From assembly GCF_001605885.1 (NCBI RefSeq), contig NZ_LRPE01000035.1, positions 1 to 64,000 of the forward strand: 64,000 bases of DNA, in the 5' to 3' direction. Origin of the DNA: Acinetobacter lactucae. Lineage in GTDB: Bacteria; Pseudomonadota; Gammaproteobacteria; Pseudomonadales; Moraxellaceae. Shown piece by piece: positions 18,014 to 27,726 of this stretch (its first letter is position 1; each line of letters opens with the position of its first letter). The notes beneath the pieces are model-generated. The model saw only the letters and a list, made by a program, of their open reading frames with translations. It had not been told where the DNA came from and made no database searches. The translations under genes were made by a program, and so were the position numbers.

Positions 18014-19084
18014 TTATTTCTTCGATCTCAACACGGATAAATAGTCCTGCACCGCTTGATTATGCGCTTGCAAACTTGCCGTAAATTTATGTCCACCGTT
18101 ACCAGTCGCTACAAAGTAGATGTTGTTTGAGTTATCTGGATGTAACGCTGCTTCTATTGCTTTTTGGCTTGGTAAAGCAATTGGAGTTGGCGGTAAGCCA
18201 TTAATGGTATAGGTATTATATGGCGTTGGGGTACGCAGGTCTTCTCGGGTAATATTACCTTTATAGTTATTCCCCATACCGTAAATAACAGTTGGATCCG
18301 TTTGTAAACGCATACCGAGTTTTAAACGGCGGACAAAAACGCCAGAAACTTGTGTAAGTTCACTGTCTAAACTTGTTTCTTTCTCAACAATAGAAGCCAT
18401 AATTAATGCTTCATATTTGTCTTTATAAGGTAAATTCGGCGCGCGATTTGCCCAAGCTGTATCTAGAGCTTTTATTTGACGATGATATAAATCGGTAAGA
18501 ATTTTCTTGTCAGTCTCGCCTTTGGCAAAGAAATAAGTATTCGGCGCGAACAAGCCTTCCGGATGATCGAAAGGAATCCCAAGCGCTTTCATAAGCTGAT
18601 CATTAGGCAAATCTAATATTGTATTTTTTACGTTTTTATCATTTTTGAGTGCAGTAATAAGCTGCTTAAAAGTTGTACCTTCAATCACCAAAACACGATT
18701 CATCTGAGCATTATCAGCGTCAGATAACATCTCTAACACTTGTCTTACGCTCATCCCTTGTTCAATTTCATACACACCAGCTTTCATGCTGTCATGAATC
18801 ATAAACTTTTGATAAAGCTTCAATATGATAGGAAAGCTAATTTTGTCTTCTTTTGCCAAACGATCAATAAAACCAGAATAAGTTTCCCCAGATGTAATAG
18901 ATAACATCTGTTTTTTACCATCGATAGGATAAGCCTTAAACAAACTTGACCATAAAATGGCAAACGTAAAGATTAAAACAATAAAAAGGCCAATTAGAAC
19001 CAATCGCTTAGAAAATTTTGGAGCTTGTTTTTTGTTATTTTTCTTGGCGTTTTTTGCTTTCGCATTGACAGGTGGCTTCGGCAT
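18014..19084 (-). CDS. mltG: Endolytic murein transglycosylase MltG
   Basis: Inner-membrane lytic transglycosylase that cleaves nascent glycan strands and may set their length. A basic cytosolic N-terminus of about 27 residues precedes one transmembrane helix (28-47), then a LysM-like region and the YceG catalytic domain with E234 in SIVEKETSLDSE and the conserved PEGLFAPNTY and GNITREDL segments. The length is 356. It is one base away from pabC, so the two are translationally linked. Confidence 0.95.
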   Translation of the reverse strand: MPKPPVNAKAKNAKKNNKKQAPKFSKRLVLIGLFIVLIFTFAILWSSLFKAYPIDGKKQMLSITSGETYSGFIDRLAKEDKISFPIILKLYQKFMIHDSMKAGVYEIEQGMSVRQVLEMLSDADNAQMNRVLVIEGTTFKQLITALKNDKNVKNTILDLPNDQLMKALGIPFDHPEGLFAPNTYFFAKGETDKKILTDLYHRQIKALDTAWANRAPNLPYKDKYEALIMASIVEKETSLDSELTQVSGVFVRRLKLGMRLQTDPTVIYGMGNNYKGNITREDLRTPTPYNTYTINGLPPTPIALPSQKAIEAALHPDNSNNIYFVATGNGGHKFTASLQAHNQAVQDYLSVLRSKK

Positions 19085-19085
19085 A

Positions 19086-19898
19086 TTAATGAATCTGATT
19101 TAAGTTAAGGATATGAAATAAATCTATGCATGCCTGTGTATCTAGCGTTTTCTCGCCTAAATGAGTAACCACTCGCATAGGGTTTAAAGCATTACAAAAG
19201 AATAGACTTTGTATTTCAGATACTTCATCTAACTCTATTACACGTACTTCACAGGCAATACCATGGTGCTGCATACGTGCCAGAATTTCTGCCCGCATTA
19301 CACCGTGGACGCCATTATAGCGAAGTTCAGGAGTAATCCATCTATCATTTAAACGAATAAAACAATTACTACTGACCCCTTCAACAATATAACCTTGTAC
19401 ATCAGTAACTAATGCTTCATTCCACCCGAGTTGATCTGCTTCTTTTTTTAGCAATACTTGTTCAAGGCGGTTTAAAGATTTAAGCCCGACCAAGCTCGGC
19501 ATGGTTAAACCTAGGGCCTGGTTTAAAACACCACACTGGATAGAGTCAGGTACAAATGGCTCTAAAGCTTTTGGATAAAACCAGATATAAATATCTGCTT
19601 CATGATTTGGCAAGCTATAACCACGGTCACCTTGACCACGACTAATCACAATTTTTAAAGTGCCGTTGAGCACAAGATTTTGCTTTTGTAATTGCTGTAA
19701 GCTTTGTTCTATGAATTCAAAATTCGCAGTTAAAGACAGTCTTTGACATGCAAGTTTTAGACGTTCCCAATGTCTTTCTTTAAGCTCAATCTGGTTTTGA
19801 AAAACACGAATTGTAGTAAAGCATCCATCTCCATAATGAAAGGCTCGATCTAATAAAGGAATAGTCTCAACGGGTTGCCCATTTTTAAAACACCACAT
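19086..19898 (-). CDS. pabC: Aminodeoxychorismate lyase
   Basis: PLP fold-type IV enzyme making 4-aminobenzoate and pyruvate from aminodeoxychorismate for folate synthesis. The start is taken at the ATG at 19898 (MWCFKNGQPVE), with GGAACAAAC upstream; the frame stays open for 41 more codons, but that stretch does not resemble the family. The domain shows DRAFHYGDGCFTT, the likely PLP lysine in LVGLKSLNRLEQ, and EGVSSNCF. The product has 270 residues. It heads the pabC-mltG-tmk operon. Confidence 0.92.
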   Translation of the reverse strand: MWCFKNGQPVETIPLLDRAFHYGDGCFTTIRVFQNQIELKERHWERLKLACQRLSLTANFEFIEQSLQQLQKQNLVLNGTLKIVISRGQGDRGYSLPNHEADIYIWFYPKALEPFVPDSIQCGVLNQALGLTMPSLVGLKSLNRLEQVLLKKEADQLGWNEALVTDVQGYIVEGVSSNCFIRLNDRWITPELRYNGVHGVMRAEILARMQHHGIACEVRVIELDEVSEIQSLFFCNALNPMRVVTHLGEKTLDTQACIDLFHILNLNQIH

Positions 19899-20161
19899 GT
19901 TTGTTCCATCCTTTGCTAAAAGCCGCACAACAATACAACACCTTTCATTTAAATAATAAATGATTGATTTTAAAAAATTATACCGATTTCGTATCAACTT
20001 TTGAAACTTGTTATATATCAAGATTTAAGAATAGTTTATCTCTTCTTAGTATTTCTATTTTTTTCATATTAAATTCGTTTTTTATTATTTTTTTAGGATA
20101 AAGACTAGCGCTATTCTGCGTTCATGTTTTGAACATTTCATATTTTTTGAGGACTTATCTC

Positions 20162-21169
20162 ATGCGTTTTTCTCAATTAAAAGTCGGGGTTATCGCTGCA
20201 CTTCTTTCTGTTTCATCATTTGCAGCCCAAGAATTTTTAAACGTTTCTTACGATCCTACTCGTGAGTTATATACAGATTTCAACAAACAATTCGGTACTT
20301 ACTGGAAGCAACGTACTGGTCAAGATATTGAGTTTAAACAATCACACGGTGGCTCTGGTAAACAGGCTCGTGCGGTTATCGATGGCTTAAATGCAGATGT
20401 GGTGACATTAGCACTTGCAGCAGATATTGATGAAATTGCTGAAAAAGCAAAATTACTTCCAACTAACTGGCAGAAAAAACTGCCACAAAACTCAACGCCA
20501 TATACATCAACGATTGTGTTTTTAGTGCGTAAAGGCAATCCAAAACAAATTAAGGACTGGGCTGATTTAATCAAACCCGGTGTAGAAATTATTACACCAA
20601 ACCCAAAAACCTCTGGTGGTGCTCGCTGGAACTACCTTGCTGCTTGGGCTTGGGCAAAACATCAACCAGGCGGCAATGATGCAAAAGCACAAGAGTACGT
20701 TCGCCAAATTTATAAACACACTAAAGTTCTAGATTCGGGTGCACGCGGTGCAACGACTACTTTTGCTGAGCGTGGTATTGGTGATGTGTTACTGGCTTGG
20801 GAAAATGAAGCTCATTTAGCTATTCGTGAACAGCCGGGCAAATTTGAAATTATTACCCCATCTCTTTCAATCTTAGCTGAACCTCCAGTTGCAATTGTAG
20901 AGAAGAATGCAGCTAAAAAAGGCAACTTAACCATTGCTAAAGGTTATCTCAACTACTTGTATTCACCTGCTGGCCAAGAAATTGCAGCGCGTAACTTCTA
21001 CCGTCCTCGCAATGCAGCTGTACTCAAAAAATACAGCAATGTATTTAAGCCATTGAAGCTTGTAACCATTGATAAAGAATTTGGTGGTTGGACAAAAGTC
21101 CAAAAACAACACTTTGATAATGGTGGGGTTTTCGATCAAATCGTGAAAATCAATAGTGCAGAGAAGTAA
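20162..21169 (+). CDS. sbp: Sulfate/thiosulfate ABC transporter periplasmic binding protein
   Basis: Binds sulfate in the periplasm for the CysTWA permease. The start at the ATG at 20162 has TGAGGA 7 bases upstream; a TTG 11 codons earlier is open but unsupported. The signal peptide covers about residues 1-22 (ending SFAAQ). The mature part matches the Sbp/CysP family ([43 protein letters not shown]). The length is 335. Sbp and CysP cannot be told apart with certainty by eye. It is first in the operon with cysT, cysW and cysA. Confidence 0.9.
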   Translation: MRFSQLKVGVIAALLSVSSFAAQEFLNVSYDPTRELYTDFNKQFGTYWKQRTGQDIEFKQSHGGSGKQARAVIDGLNADVVTLALAADIDEIAEKAKLLPTNWQKKLPQNSTPYTSTIVFLVRKGNPKQIKDWADLIKPGVEIITPNPKTSGGARWNYLAAWAWAKHQPGGNDAKAQEYVRQIYKHTKVLDSGARGATTTFAERGIGDVLLAWENEAHLAIREQPGKFEIITPSLSILAEPPVAIVEKNAAKKGNLTIAKGYLNYLYSPAGQEIAARNFYRPRNAAVLKKYSNVFKPLKLVTIDKEFGGWTKVQKQHFDNGGVFDQIVKINSAEK

Positions 21170-21199
21170 TTCTTTGTACTAAAGATAAGGAGAATAGAC

Positions 21200-21808
21200 A
21201 TGATTCACACTGTAATTGTTCCGGGTGTAGGTGGTAGTGAACATCAACATTGGCAATCTTGGTTGCAGCGTCAACTCGTGTCTAGTTCTCGTGTTGAGCA
21301 AAAAAACTGGGATAGACCTGTACTAAACGAATGGATTGAGCAATTTGTTAAAACAGTTCAAGCAGCTCAAGCTCCTGTTCAAATTGTTGCGCATAGTTTT
21401 GGATGCTTAACGAGTGTTGCTGCTTTAGCTGAGTATCCAGAATTAAAAAGCCAAGTTAAGAAACTTATTTTAGTTGCTCCAGCAAATCCAGCACGCTTTG
21501 GGGAAGCAGGGTTTGCTCGTCATAGCTTAACTGACTACAAAGCGTATTTTCATCAATTAAAAATTGATGTGCCTGCAACGCTGCTCATTAGTGAAAATGA
21601 TCCGTGGCTTGGCCTTTTTGATGCTTTACAACTTGCAAAAGCATGGAAGTTAAATCCAATTAATCTTGGTGAAGTGGGTCATATTAATGTTGCCTCAGGT
21701 TTTGGGCCATTTCCAGATTTACTGAATTATTTGATTCCAGAAGATTCAATGTGTAGTCACTCATCTATCGACCCGGTAAAAACACATTTCTCTTTGAAAT
21801 TTGCTTAA
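21200..21808 (+). CDS. RBBP9/YdeN-family alpha/beta hydrolase
   Basis: A 202-residue small serine hydrolase with the family opening VPGVGGSEHQHWQSWLQ, nucleophile S66 in AHSFGC, an acid in the ENDPW segment and a late histidine in GEVGHIN. AAGGAGAATAG precedes the ATG. It lies between the sulfate-binding protein and cysT on the same strand, with gaps of 30 and 80 bases, so it is probably co-transcribed. No role in sulfur uptake is established to my knowledge. The C-terminal 20 residues (after PEDSMCSH) look unlike the family. Confidence 0.85.
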   Translation: MIHTVIVPGVGGSEHQHWQSWLQRQLVSSSRVEQKNWDRPVLNEWIEQFVKTVQAAQAPVQIVAHSFGCLTSVAALAEYPELKSQVKKLILVAPANPARFGEAGFARHSLTDYKAYFHQLKIDVPATLLISENDPWLGLFDALQLAKAWKLNPINLGEVGHINVASGFGPFPDLLNYLIPEDSMCSHSSIDPVKTHFSLKFA

Positions 21809-21888
21809 TACCAATCTTTATACCGCACCGTTTATCTTTATTTATTCGCTTACTGGTTTCAGCAGGCTTTTCTCTTTGAGGAAATATC

Positions 21889-22722
21889 ATGTCGCAGCGA
21901 TCCCGAGTGCTGCCTGGGTTTGGTCTATCTTTGGGCTTCACCCTCGCCTATGTATCTTTTATTGTGCTTATTCCATTAGCCGCAGTCTTTATCAAATCAT
22001 TTGGAATCGGATGGGACGGATTATGGGAAATTTTAACGTCTGAGCGTATTTTAAAATCGCTTCAACTTAGCTTTAGTTCAGCTTTAATAGCAGCGTCTAT
22101 TAATGTTGTGTTTGGCCTACTTTTGGCTTGGTGTCTTGTTCGTTACAACTTCCCAGGAAAACGTCTGGTTGATGCTCTAGTTGACTTACCTTTTGCTCTA
22201 CCAACCGCAGTTGCAGGTATTGCTCTTACTTCGCTCTATGCACCTACTGGCTGGATCGGTCAATATCTGGAGCCACTCGGTATTCAGGTTGCCTATACAC
22301 CAATCGGGATTACGTTAGCATTGGTATTTATTGGTATTCCATTTATTGTAAGAACAGTTCAACCAGTACTCAGTGATATCGAAACTGAACTTGAGGAAGC
22401 TGCTTCGGCACTCGGCGCAAATCGCTGGCAAACCATTACTAAAATTATTTTACCAATCTTATTACCTGCTCTATTTACAGGTTTTGCTTTGGCATTTGCC
22501 CGCGGCGTGGGTGAATATGGTTCTGTTATTTTCATTGCCGGCAATCAACCATTTAAAACAGAAATTGCCCCACTGATGATCATTTCTCGTCTTGAGGAAT
22601 ATGATTATGCAGGTGCAACAACGATTGCTGCTGTGATGTTGGTTCTCTCTTTCATTATTTTATTTGCTATTAATTTACTTCAAGTCTGGGCAAACCGTCG
22701 TACGGGGAGAGATATCACATGA
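21889..22722 (+). CDS. cysT: Sulfate ABC transporter permease CysT
   Basis: Inner-membrane permease subunit with about six transmembrane helices. The cytoplasmic EAA loop that contacts CysA reads [18 protein letters not shown], followed by LP near residues 165-185. The length of 277 is typical. GAGGAAATATC precedes the ATG. The stop overlaps the cysW start by four bases (ATGA), showing translational coupling. Confidence 0.95.
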   Translation: MSQRSRVLPGFGLSLGFTLAYVSFIVLIPLAAVFIKSFGIGWDGLWEILTSERILKSLQLSFSSALIAASINVVFGLLLAWCLVRYNFPGKRLVDALVDLPFALPTAVAGIALTSLYAPTGWIGQYLEPLGIQVAYTPIGITLALVFIGIPFIVRTVQPVLSDIETELEEAASALGANRWQTITKIILPILLPALFTGFALAFARGVGEYGSVIFIAGNQPFKTEIAPLMIISRLEEYDYAGATTIAAVMLVLSFIILFAINLLQVWANRRTGRDIT

Positions 22723-23603
22723 ACCTACATACCGACAGCAATGCACTTGCCTTAAAGTTGCAATCTCGTGACGCGACACGCGAACCGACTTGGGTACGTT
22801 ATACCCTCATTACTATTGCACTGATCTTCTTTCTCAGTTGCCTGATGCTGCCACTCATTCTGGTTTTTGTAGAAGCATTTAAACAGGGGCTTGAAGTCTA
22901 TGTTCAGGCTTTGATTGATCCAGACACGCTATCGGCGGTGAAATTAACATTACTCACCGCAGCAATTGCAGTTCCGATTAACGTGATATTTGGTGTTGGC
23001 GCTGCATGGGCTGTTTCTAAGTTCCAGTTTAAAGGCAAAGCTATTTTAACCACCATTATTGATATGCCTTTTTCGGTTTCACCCGTTATTGCAGGTTTAA
23101 TGATTGTACTGATTTTTGGTGCACAAGGCTGGTTCGGCGGCTGGTTAATGGATCATGACATCAAGATTTTATATGCCGTACCTGCAATCGTTTTGGCCAC
23201 TATCTTTATTACAGTTCCATTTGTGGCGCGTGAGTTAATTCCACTCATGGAAGCTCAAGGGACTGAAGAAGAGGAAGCAGCGATTGTACTCGGTGCTTCA
23301 GGATGGCAAACCTTTTGGAAGGTCACCCTCCCGAACATTAAATGGGGACTAATTTACGGTGTGATTTTGTGTAATGCCCGTGCAATGGGTGAGTTTGGTG
23401 CAGTATCAGTGGTTTCTGGCCATATTCGTGGTGAAACCAACACCCTGCCACTTCATGTCGAAATTTTATATAACGAGTACACGTTTAGCGCAGCCTTTGC
23501 CGTGTCCTCATTACTTGCTTTTTTAGCTCTTTTAACACTGATTTTAAAAACTTGGTTAGAGCTACATCAAGATAAACCACAACCGCATTCAACTGATTCG
23601 TAA
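22719..23603 (+). CDS. cysW: Sulfate ABC transporter permease CysW
   Basis: The second permease subunit, pairing with CysT. It has 294 residues with six predicted helices and the EAA loop [23 protein letters not shown]. An N-terminal extension of about 25 polar residues precedes the first helix. GGGGAGAG precedes the ATG, which overlaps the cysT stop. It is followed by cysA after 11 bases. Confidence 0.95.
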   Translation: MNLHTDSNALALKLQSRDATREPTWVRYTLITIALIFFLSCLMLPLILVFVEAFKQGLEVYVQALIDPDTLSAVKLTLLTAAIAVPINVIFGVGAAWAVSKFQFKGKAILTTIIDMPFSVSPVIAGLMIVLIFGAQGWFGGWLMDHDIKILYAVPAIVLATIFITVPFVARELIPLMEAQGTEEEEAAIVLGASGWQTFWKVTLPNIKWGLIYGVILCNARAMGEFGAVSVVSGHIRGETNTLPLHVEILYNEYTFSAAFAVSSLLAFLALLTLILKTWLELHQDKPQPHSTDS

Positions 23604-23614
23604 GGAATGAAATC

Positions 23615-24676
23615 ATGAGTATTCAAGTTAAAAATATTGAAAAACACTTTGGTGCATTCCATGCGCTTAAAAATATTTCCCTAGACTTTCCAGAAGGTGA
23701 ACTGGTTGCGCTACTCGGACCATCTGGTTGCGGTAAAACGACGCTACTCCGTATTATTGCAGGTCTAGAATCAGCCGATGGCGGTCAGGTTTTACTTGAA
23801 GGTGAAGATGCGACTAATGTACATGTGCGTGAGCGTCAGGTCGGCTTCGTATTTCAGCACTATGCTTTATTCCGTCACATGACCGTATTTGACAATATTG
23901 CCTTTGGTTTACGTGTTCGTCCTCGTTCAACTCGTCCTTCAGAAGCTGAAATTAAAAAACGTGTTACTCGTTTACTTGATCTAGTTCAACTGGGCTTTTT
24001 AGCAGACCGCTACCCTGCCCAGCTTTCAGGCGGACAACGTCAACGTATTGCTTTAGCACGTGCTTTGGCTGTAGAGCCTCGTGTGTTATTACTGGATGAG
24101 CCATTTGGTGCCCTAGATGCCAAAGTCCGCAAAGAATTACGTCGCTGGTTACGCAATTTACATGACGAATTGCATATTACTTCAATTTTTGTGACTCACG
24201 ATCAGGAAGAAGCGCTTGAGGTTGCAGACCAGATTATTGTCATGAATAAAGGTAATGTTGAGCAGATCGGCTCACCTCGTGAAGTCTACGAAAAACCTGC
24301 AACGCCGTTTGTATTTGATTTCTTGGGTCAGGCAAATCGATTTGAAGGTGAAAACACCGGCGGTATTATCCGTATTGGCAATGACCGTATTCAATTACCG
24401 ACAGCAGTTGAAGCACCTCAAGGAAAAGTGATTGCTTTTGCCCGTCCAGATGAGTTACATATTCACTCGCAACCGCAAGCGAATACCATTGAAGCGACAT
24501 TTGTACGTGAAATCTGGATTGCCGGAAAAGTAGTGGCCGAATTACAAGACCGTAATGGACGTTTAATTGAAATTGCTCTGAGCAGTGAAGCTGCAAAATT
24601 ACATGCATTTAAACCAAATCAAACTGTTTGGGTGAGTGCATCACAATTGCACTTGTTTGCAGACCAAGTTGCTTAA
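23615..24676 (+). CDS. cysA: Sulfate ABC transporter ATP-binding protein CysA
   Basis: ATPase that drives CysT-CysW. It shows Walker [10 protein letters not shown] (about residues 33-41), the Q-loop VFQHYALF, signature LSGGQRQR, Walker [13 protein letters not shown] and H-loop VTHDQEEAL, then a C-terminal TOBE-like regulatory domain from about residue 240. The length is 353. It completes the CysTWA transporter and is followed by cysB after a 72-base leader with a hairpin. Confidence 0.96.
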   Translation: MSIQVKNIEKHFGAFHALKNISLDFPEGELVALLGPSGCGKTTLLRIIAGLESADGGQVLLEGEDATNVHVRERQVGFVFQHYALFRHMTVFDNIAFGLRVRPRSTRPSEAEIKKRVTRLLDLVQLGFLADRYPAQLSGGQRQRIALARALAVEPRVLLLDEPFGALDAKVRKELRRWLRNLHDELHITSIFVTHDQEEALEVADQIIVMNKGNVEQIGSPREVYEKPATPFVFDFLGQANRFEGENTGGIIRIGNDRIQLPTAVEAPQGKVIAFARPDELHIHSQPQANTIEATFVREIWIAGKVVAELQDRNGRLIEIALSSEAAKLHAFKPNQTVWVSASQLHLFADQVA

Positions 24677-24687
24677 GAAATATATTT

Positions 24688-24728
24688 GGTGAGGAAATAT
24701 CTTGCGGATTTTTTAGACGCTCCTCACC
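24688..24728 (+). promoter_or_regulatory. Leader hairpin upstream of cysB
   Basis: A perfect 8-bp inverted repeat, GGTGAGGA (24688-24695) and TCCTCACC (24721-24728), encloses 25 bases. There is no T-run after the stem. The interior and 3' arm share TCTTGCGGA and CGCTCCTCA with the queE leader at 27641-27665. It could modulate read-through from cysA to cysB, but no mechanism is shown. Confidence 0.45.
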
Positions 24729-24748
24729 TCTTTTGAGGAAAAGTGTAA

Positions 24749-25672
24749 ATGAACTTTCAACAATTAAGAATTATCCGAGAAACAGTACGCCAAAACTTTA
24801 ACTTGACGGAAGCATCGGCTGCACTCTACACGTCTCAATCGGGTGTAAGTAAACACATTAAAGATTTAGAAGATGAATTAGGTGTTCAACTTTTCGTTCG
24901 TAAAGGTAAACGCCTTTTAGGTTTAACTGAACCAGGCCAGTCACTTCTTAGCATTGTTGAACGCATGTTAGTAGATGCTGAAAATATTAAGCGACTTGCC
25001 GAAGATTTTAATAAGGTTGATGAAGGGACATTAACGATCGCAACTACTCATACTCAAGCGCGTTATGTATTACCTCCGATCGTCAATCAATTTAAGAAAT
25101 TATTTCCAAAAGTTCACTTGATTTTACAACAAGCTAGTCCTGTCGAAATTTCAGAAATGCTATTACAAGGTGAGGCAGATATTGGAATTGCAACCGAGTC
25201 TTTAACGACTGAAGAAAATCTGGCTAGCATTCCTTACTATCAATGGCAGCACAGTATTATTACCCCGCAAAATCATCCTTTAGTACAGGCAGAAAAGATC
25301 ACTTTAGAACTTTTAGCTGAATATCCGCTTATTACTTATCATGGTGGTTTTACAGGTCGATCTAAAATTGATAAAGCCTTTGATGAAGCCCAACTCGACG
25401 CAGATATCGTAATGTCAGCTCTTGATGCCGACGTTATTAAAACCTATGTAGAACTGGGCATGGGTGTCGGTATTGTCAATGACGTAGCTTATGATACAGA
25501 ACGTGATTATCGCTTAAAGCAAACCAAGACTGATATTTTTGGTGTTAATACGACATGGATTGCAGTCCGCAAAGGCCACTTATTACGCGGTTATGGTTAT
25601 GAGTTTATTTCGTTATGCTCACCTGATGCAGATATTAAAGCGCTTAAGAAAATCGCTTACCCAGATGAATAA
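24749..25672 (+). CDS. cysB: LysR-type regulator, CysB family
   Basis: Predicted activator of sulfur assimilation genes. The N-terminal winged helix-turn-helix (MNFQQLRIIRETVRQNFNLT, then SQSGVSKHIKDLEDELG) resembles CysB/Cbl closely, and the effector domain begins GTLTIATTHTQARYVLPPIV, the CysB-type sulfate / N-acetylserine-binding region. The length of 307 compares with 324 in E. coli CysB. Position directly after cysA suggests it controls the upstream transporter operon. Distinguishing CysB from Cbl is an inference. Confidence 0.9.
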   Translation: MNFQQLRIIRETVRQNFNLTEASAALYTSQSGVSKHIKDLEDELGVQLFVRKGKRLLGLTEPGQSLLSIVERMLVDAENIKRLAEDFNKVDEGTLTIATTHTQARYVLPPIVNQFKKLFPKVHLILQQASPVEISEMLLQGEADIGIATESLTTEENLASIPYYQWQHSIITPQNHPLVQAEKITLELLAEYPLITYHGGFTGRSKIDKAFDEAQLDADIVMSALDADVIKTYVELGMGVGIVNDVAYDTERDYRLKQTKTDIFGVNTTWIAVRKGHLLRGYGYEFISLCSPDADIKALKKIAYPDE

Positions 25673-25684
25673 AAATTAAGAAAA

Positions 25685-25712
25685 AATAAAAGAGCTTTTT
25701 AGCTCTTTTATT
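25685..25712. terminator. Terminator after cysB
   Basis: A 12-bp stem, AATAAAAGAGCT and AGCTCTTTTATT, with loop TTTT and a following TTATT tract. Confidence 0.85.
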
Positions 25713-25726
25713 TTATTAGATGCAAA

Positions 25727-25750
25727 AAAAACGAGCCGTAGCTCGTTTTT
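25727..25750. terminator. Terminator of carO
   Basis: A 10-bp stem, AAAAACGAGC and GCTCGTTTTT, with loop CGTA, 10 bases from the carO stop codon. The A-run gives a T-run on the minus strand. Confidence 0.9.
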
Positions 25751-25760
25751 CTTTAGGATA

Positions 25761-26510
25761 TTACCAGTAGAAGTTCACACCAACTTTACCAACTGGTAAC
25801 CATTTGTATTTATCATCATTACGAATTTCATTTTCTTCCTTATCTACTGCATCTTGAGCAGACGTTGGATTACCATTTACAGGAGCAAGGTTATACTGAG
25901 TTAACTGAACTTTTGGATTACCAGTATAGTAAGCACCTACCTCACCAAATACGCCCCAATTTTTGTTAATTTTTGGAGCAAAACCAAAACCTACGTAAGG
26001 AGCAATATTATTTTCATAATTCATCTTACCTCTTACACCGCCCTCTTGGCCAGCAACTGCTTGTTGATAGTTCTTACCATCAATTGACAATGTTTCACCG
26101 TTACCAATACGTTTAGCTAAGTCATAATCATTATCTAGATAAGCAGCACCTGCAGCTACATATAAGCCTTGAGCCCATGGATTAGAACTAGCACCCCATG
26201 GACGAATCTCAGCATTTAAATAGATATTGTTATTATCCATATCTAGGTCATATTTAGTACCATTTACAGAAACATCATCTGTCCAAGAAATGTCACCACC
26301 ATTATAACCAAGAGCCAAACCTACGTATGGGTTTGCTTGCCATAATAAAGCACCACCGTAACCAGTTGTACCTACCTCAGCACGTGCCCCCACAGGAATT
26401 AATTGGTTTTTGTCAAATGCGTAGCTGTCATGAACAACGGCTTCATCTGCCATAGCAGCGCCAGCAGCGAATAAAGCTGTTGTAGTGACTAATACACGTA
26501 ATGCTTTCAT
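25761..26510 (-). CDS. carO: Outer membrane protein CarO (carbapenem-resistance-associated, 29 kDa)
   Basis: A 249-residue OmpW-like beta-barrel with a signal peptide (residues 1-21, ending GAAMA). The mature start DEAVVHDSYAFDKNQLIP and the C-terminal GKVGVNFYW with terminal aromatic residue match CarO as I recall it. CarO is implicated in uptake of basic amino acids and its loss in reduced carbapenem susceptibility. This copy is intact: no insertion sequence, frameshift or stop. The region around residues 135-155 and 205-230 corresponds to the loops known to vary between CarO types. It is monocistronic and divergent from dapD. Confidence 0.93.
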   Translation of the reverse strand: MKALRVLVTTTALFAAGAAMADEAVVHDSYAFDKNQLIPVGARAEVGTTGYGGALLWQANPYVGLALGYNGGDISWTDDVSVNGTKYDLDMDNNNIYLNAEIRPWGASSNPWAQGLYVAAGAAYLDNDYDLAKRIGNGETLSIDGKNYQQAVAGQEGGVRGKMNYENNIAPYVGFGFAPKINKNWGVFGEVGAYYTGNPKVQLTQYNLAPVNGNPTSAQDAVDKEENEIRNDDKYKWLPVGKVGVNFYW

Positions 26511-26805
26511 AGTTTTCTCCTCAAAAAGGCTCTGTTTTTAATTTATTCATCTTGTGACTGAAATCATAATAATGACAGCTTAGATTCTTTTTTATACAAA
26601 AAATGCTAGATTTCTGTTATTTTTTGATACAAATTGAGTTAAATTTTTATTTTCAAATCATTTTTGTGTAAAAAACACTTGATTATCTAATAAGCTTATT
26701 TTGATTTATCTCATTTATATCATCAATTAAACGTAACACGTTTTTTGAAAGATTCTTGTCACAAATTAGTGTAAAATCTTTAAAATTTTTTATGGAAGGA
26801 AGATC
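26511..26805. other. carO-dapD divergent intergenic region (295 bp)
   Basis: Very AT-rich, with no ORF that has a ribosome site and no strong inverted repeat. A TTGTCA hexamer at 26756-26761 and TAAAAT hexamers downstream are candidate dapD promoter parts, but none shows ideal spacing. The carO promoter must also lie here. Confidence 0.4.
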
Positions 26806-27627
26806 ATGTCTCAGCTTTCTACGATCATTGAGCAAGCATTTGAAGACCGCGCAAATTTTACTGCAGCAGATTGTTCAAGCGAAATTCGCCAAGCTGTTGA
26901 AGAAGCAATTGCTGGTTTAGATAACGGTACACTTCGAGTTGCTGAAAAAATCAATGGTGAATGGGTTGTTCATCAATGGTTAAAAAAAGCTGTTTTATTA
27001 TCATTTAAACTAAATGACAATAAACCAATCGAGTCATGTGATCTTCGCTTCTACGACAAAGTTGAAACTAAATTCTCTGGTTGGACTGAAGAACAATTTA
27101 AAGCTGCAGGTGTTCGTGTTGTTCCTCCTGCTGTAGCACGTCGTGGTAGCTTCCAAGCTAAAAACGTGGTGTTAATGCCATCTTATGTCAACATTGGTGC
27201 TTATGTAGATGAAGGCACAATGGTTGATACATGGGCAACTGTAGGTTCATGTGCTCAAATCGGCAAAAATGTTCACTTATCTGGTGGTGTAGGTATCGGT
27301 GGTGTTTTAGAACCATTACAAGCTAACCCAACCATTATTGAAGACAACTGCTTTATCGGCGCGCGTTCAGAAATCGTTGAAGGCGTTATTGTTGAAGAAG
27401 GCTCAGTAATTTCAATGGGCGTTTTCATTGGTCAATCAACTAAAATTTATGACCGCGAAACTGGCGAAATCCATTATGGTCGTGTACCAGCCGGTTCAGT
27501 TGTAGTTTCAGGCAGCTTGCCATCTAAATGTGGTACTTACAGCTTATATGCTGCAATTATCGTGAAAAAAGTTGACGCAAAAACACGTGCAAAAACGAGC
27601 TTGAACGATTTGTTACGCGCTGACTAA
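26806..27627 (+). CDS. dapD: 2,3,4,5-tetrahydropyridine-2,6-dicarboxylate N-succinyltransferase
   Basis: Converts tetrahydrodipicolinate and succinyl-CoA to N-succinyl-2-amino-6-oxopimelate in lysine and meso-diaminopimelate synthesis. The 273-residue protein has the DapD N-terminal domain and then a left-handed beta-helix of hexapeptide repeats ([36 protein letters not shown]). GGAAGG precedes the ATG. The terminator-like hairpin at 27665-27694 separates it from queE. Confidence 0.97.
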   Translation: MSQLSTIIEQAFEDRANFTAADCSSEIRQAVEEAIAGLDNGTLRVAEKINGEWVVHQWLKKAVLLSFKLNDNKPIESCDLRFYDKVETKFSGWTEEQFKAAGVRVVPPAVARRGSFQAKNVVLMPSYVNIGAYVDEGTMVDTWATVGSCAQIGKNVHLSGGVGIGGVLEPLQANPTIIEDNCFIGARSEIVEGVIVEEGSVISMGVFIGQSTKIYDRETGEIHYGRVPAGSVVVSGSLPSKCGTYSLYAAIIVKKVDAKTRAKTSLNDLLRAD

Positions 27628-27664
27628 TTTGTTATAAATCTCTTGCGGAGCTTTAACGCTCCTC

Positions 27665-27701
27665 ATCTCTACGGTCAACACTGATCGTAGAGATTTTATT
27701 T
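27665..27701 (+). terminator. Terminator after dapD
   Basis: ATCTCTACG (27665-27673) pairs with CGTAGAGAT (27686-27694), and four more pairs extend the stem inward to a short ACAC loop. A T-rich run follows to about 27705. Confidence 0.85.
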
Positions 27702-27726
27702 TTTTATATAGTGTGGTATTTCTAGA

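Noticed and set aside
21801..22043. 80-residue ORF overlapping the start of cysT
   Set aside because: It is a different frame of cysT with no ribosome site; the cysT start is well supported.
25761..26510. Possible insertion sequence or truncation in carO
   Set aside because: The frame is complete from signal peptide to the terminal aromatic residue, and no inverted repeats or target duplications are seen.
27628..27726. A preQ1 riboswitch before queE
   Set aside because: The structures seen are a terminator for dapD and a short GGAGC/GCTCC stem; I find no preQ1 aptamer pattern.
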